From: Funneliformis mosseae
Taxonomy: Eukaryota > Glomeromycota > Glomeromycetes > Glomerales > Glomeraceae
DNA length: 19,390 nucleotides
Direction: 5' to 3'
NCBI GenBank assembly: GCA_910592005.1
Contig: CAJVPP010001535.1
Location: 1 to 19,390 of the forward strand
Part shown: in pieces, positions 17,711-19,390 of the stretch
Layout: the number at the start of each line of letters is the position of its first letter
Numbering within the stretch: position 1 is the first letter of the stretch
The notes under the pieces: generated by a model
The model's database searches: none
The model's input: the letters and a program-made list of their open reading frames with translations, nothing else
What the model was told of the DNA's origin: nothing
Made by a program: the position numbers and the translations under genes

Positions 17711-18693
17711 ATGAATCTTCAAGACCTTCTCCTCGTTGCGTTATTCTCAATTTTCATAATCCAAGTTCAAGCCACCGGACATTACAACGATTATGAGGAT
17801 TGGGAACATGATTATCCCGATAACTGTGAAGAACTATTCAAAACAAAAAATTGTAACAAATGTCAAAAACTCATGTGGGATCATTTCGAAAACCCTGGAC
17901 AATGTGCTACGGCCTTCAATGTAGGAAAAAAAATTCTTGAAGCTATCAAGGATTCCAATGAATCTCCAAAACCATATGATCTTGAATACTTTGAGAAAGG
18001 TGTGACTAAATACTGCCATCAAGACTTTCATTGTGAACAAAGAGAAGTTGAAAAAATCTATAAAAAGATTGAAAAGGTTTGCTCAAAAGAATTATCGGTT
18101 AAGTTTGATTGGAGTGCTCATCCTAAAACTTATAAAGATAAAACCGCTTATGCTGCTTATGGAACTTTACTCGTCTACTATACTGGAATCCCCAGTCGAA
18201 AAGCCATCTGCTTAAAGAATGACAATGGCGGTAAGTAATCATTATATGCTGCGTAATTATTAAACATTTTCTTTAATACAATCTAACTATAAAAAAATTT
18301 TTATTTACAGATCTTTGCAGTATTAAATTCACCAAGAAATTTGTTAAATGGATGAAGAAGGTGACTAAATCTGACCCAGAAGCTATTGTTAGCCATGACT
18401 ACCAATTCGTTATCAAAGGAAATGGAAAGAAAATCCGTATCCCAAAATCGTTCCAATGCGATCCATGCTGGAGAAAAATGGCCAAGTTTTTCATTGAATA
18501 CATTGAAAAACATAAATTAAAGAAATCTATTGAAGATAACCTTTGGGGATCTGAACATCACCACGATGATCTTCCACACTGTATTAATAAACGTGGTTTG
18601 GCTCAAGTATTAAACGAAAGAAGTGAATTGAATGTTAACAAACGTAGCGCAATGCCTTCCTTTGGTGTTTCAAGACATTCTTTAACAATTTAA
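17711..18693 (+). CDS. Secreted cysteine-rich protein, 300 residues, two exons
   Basis: Exon 1 is 17711-18230 and exon 2 is 18311-18693. The 80-bp intron has GTAAGT and TTTACAG borders and splits the Asp174 codon. Residues 1-21 are a clear signal peptide (MNLQDLLLVALFSIFIIQVQA). The mature part has 12 cysteines (39, 48, 51, 65, 102, 108, 124, 167, 176, 223, 226, 264), an even number that could form six disulfides, including two CxxC pairs. The body is Lys-rich and likely helical. The Cys-poor tail carries two Asn-Lys-Arg sites (266-268 and 283-285), possible kexin cuts that would free peptides of about 17 and 15 residues. There is no enzyme motif or membrane anchor. It belongs broadly with small secreted fungal proteins, so an extracellular or host-interface role is likely but inferred. 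A good TATA box and poly(A) signals support expression. Confidence 0.9.
18231..18310 (+). other. Intron of the secreted-protein gene
   Basis: 80 bp, from GTAAGT to TTTACAG, with a branch-like TCTAACTA near 18283. Removing it joins two open frames in phase. Confidence 0.9.
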
Positions 18694-18762
18694 CCTAGTA
18701 TGTAGATTTTTATAGATTTATATATATCAATTTAACATGTAGACTTTACTTAAGAGTACTTT

Positions 18763-18780
18763 AATAAACAATTTAATAAA
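18763..18780 (+). terminator. Poly(A) signals of the secreted-protein gene
   Basis: AATAAA occurs at 18763-18768 and again at 18775-18780, about 70-85 bp after the stop codon. Confidence 0.6.
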
Positions 18781-18937
18781 TATTAATATTCGAATTTTGA
18801 GTAAAGATAATCTTCCTTACTCGATAGAAATTTTATATTAAATAAGGGATGTTTGCGCATTATCGACTTTCACATAATAAATAATAATTTGGCAGCGAAC
18901 AATCTCTTTTTGCAATAATTTTGTAAGTAATAAAGCA

Positions 18938-19114
18938 ATGCACTCTTCAGAATTTCTAATTGCTAAAAGACTACATTTGCTGAAAAATGATGGAGTAGCA
19001 GCTTCAAAATTCTTGAACTTTATAAAATATACGCAGTATTTAAAAGTAAATCATATTCCGTATCATATACGAATCGCTAATTATTCATTGAAAAGATCCG
19101 AAATTTTTATCTAA
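18938..19114 (+). CDS. Short ORF, 58 residues, unrecognised
   Basis: An ATG at 18938 opens MHSSEFLIAKRLHLLKNDG and continues to TAA at 19112. The frame is open for about 20 more codons upstream. There are no splice or promoter signals that I can tie to it, and the residue mix does not identify a family. It could be a gene fragment or chance. Confidence 0.2.
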   Translation: MHSSEFLIAKRLHLLKNDGVAASKFLNFIKYTQYLKVNHIPYHIRIANYSLKRSEIFI

Positions 19115-19390
19115 TTTCTGTATTATAATTGCTTTAAAAAACTTTGTTTCAAATTTATCAGTAGCATACATAATTCACAAATTGACCATAATAATTGTTC
19201 TATAATTATAATATTAATAATGTCCTAAAATTCATACGTAATGAAAGATTATTAAATGATAAGAAAATAATAAGAAATAGCAGTGACAAATACATTTTTA
19301 TTAATTTAAAATCAATATATTTATAGGGAGAGAAGAAAATAAAGTTCTTGCTTGCTTTGAATTATGGAATATATAGAGAGGAAGAAAACA
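19115..19390. other. Non-coding end of the window
   Basis: AT-rich. Nothing recognisable was seen. Confidence 0.5.

Noticed and set aside
17711..18238. A 175-residue gene ending at TAA 18238, with a separate 113-residue gene at 18352-18693.
   Set aside because: Canonical donor and acceptor sites join the two in phase, and the cysteine and Lys-rich pattern continues across the join.
17834..18513. Minus-strand frames at 17834-18040 and 18301-18513.
   Set aside because: Both are antisense to the secreted-protein gene and have no support of their own.
1..19390. CRISPR arrays, rRNA or tRNA genes.
   Set aside because: No spaced identical repeats of that kind, no conserved rRNA blocks and no convincing tRNA boxes were seen by eye. 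A tRNA scan would be decisive.

Overview
The window is AT-rich, repeat-rich eukaryotic DNA with short GT-AG introns (about 60-95 bp), TATA boxes and AATAAA signals. Most of it is decayed transposons and gene fragments. A broken protein-kinase fragment has the Gly-rich loop, the VALKK lysine and the intron phase I associate with the large kinase expansions of arbuscular mycorrhizal fungi. A pogo/Tigger (CENP-B-like) transposase relic and N/Q-rich orphan genes fit the same group. My best guess is Glomeromycotina, near Rhizophagus. This rests on family resemblance by eye, not on a search.

Layout. 1-5300: very AT-rich and nearly free of CpG by eye. It holds a pogo/Tigger-like element with a dead transposase, a second related element with an LTR-like insert, and a 61-bp tandem repeat. 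5300-6500: younger, CpG-containing foldback elements, one with an inverted repeat nested inside another. 6500-9500: a 42-codon ORF, exon-like remnants on the minus strand and a broken poly-Q gene. 9500-12300: mostly non-coding, with a tiny poly(A)-tailed retro-insertion flanked by an 18-bp target duplication and a 188-bp MITE. 12300-13025: a complete single-exon gene for an N/Q/S-rich 173-residue protein, with TATA box and poly(A) signals. 13100-16740: an orphan exon-like ORF, the kinase pseudogene, and a 599-bp non-autonomous hAT element with an exact 8-bp target duplication that splits an open frame. 17595-18780: the best gene here, a two-exon gene for a secreted 300-residue protein with 12 cysteines and two Lys-Arg sites near the C-terminus.

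Only two genes look intact, and nothing suggests that they work together. The main signals are (a) the secreted cysteine-rich, possibly kexin-processed protein, a candidate effector; (b) glutamine-to-stop (CAA/CAG to TAA/TAG) decay of old elements, a pattern like CpA-directed C-to-T mutation; and (c) several generations of nested non-autonomous transposons.
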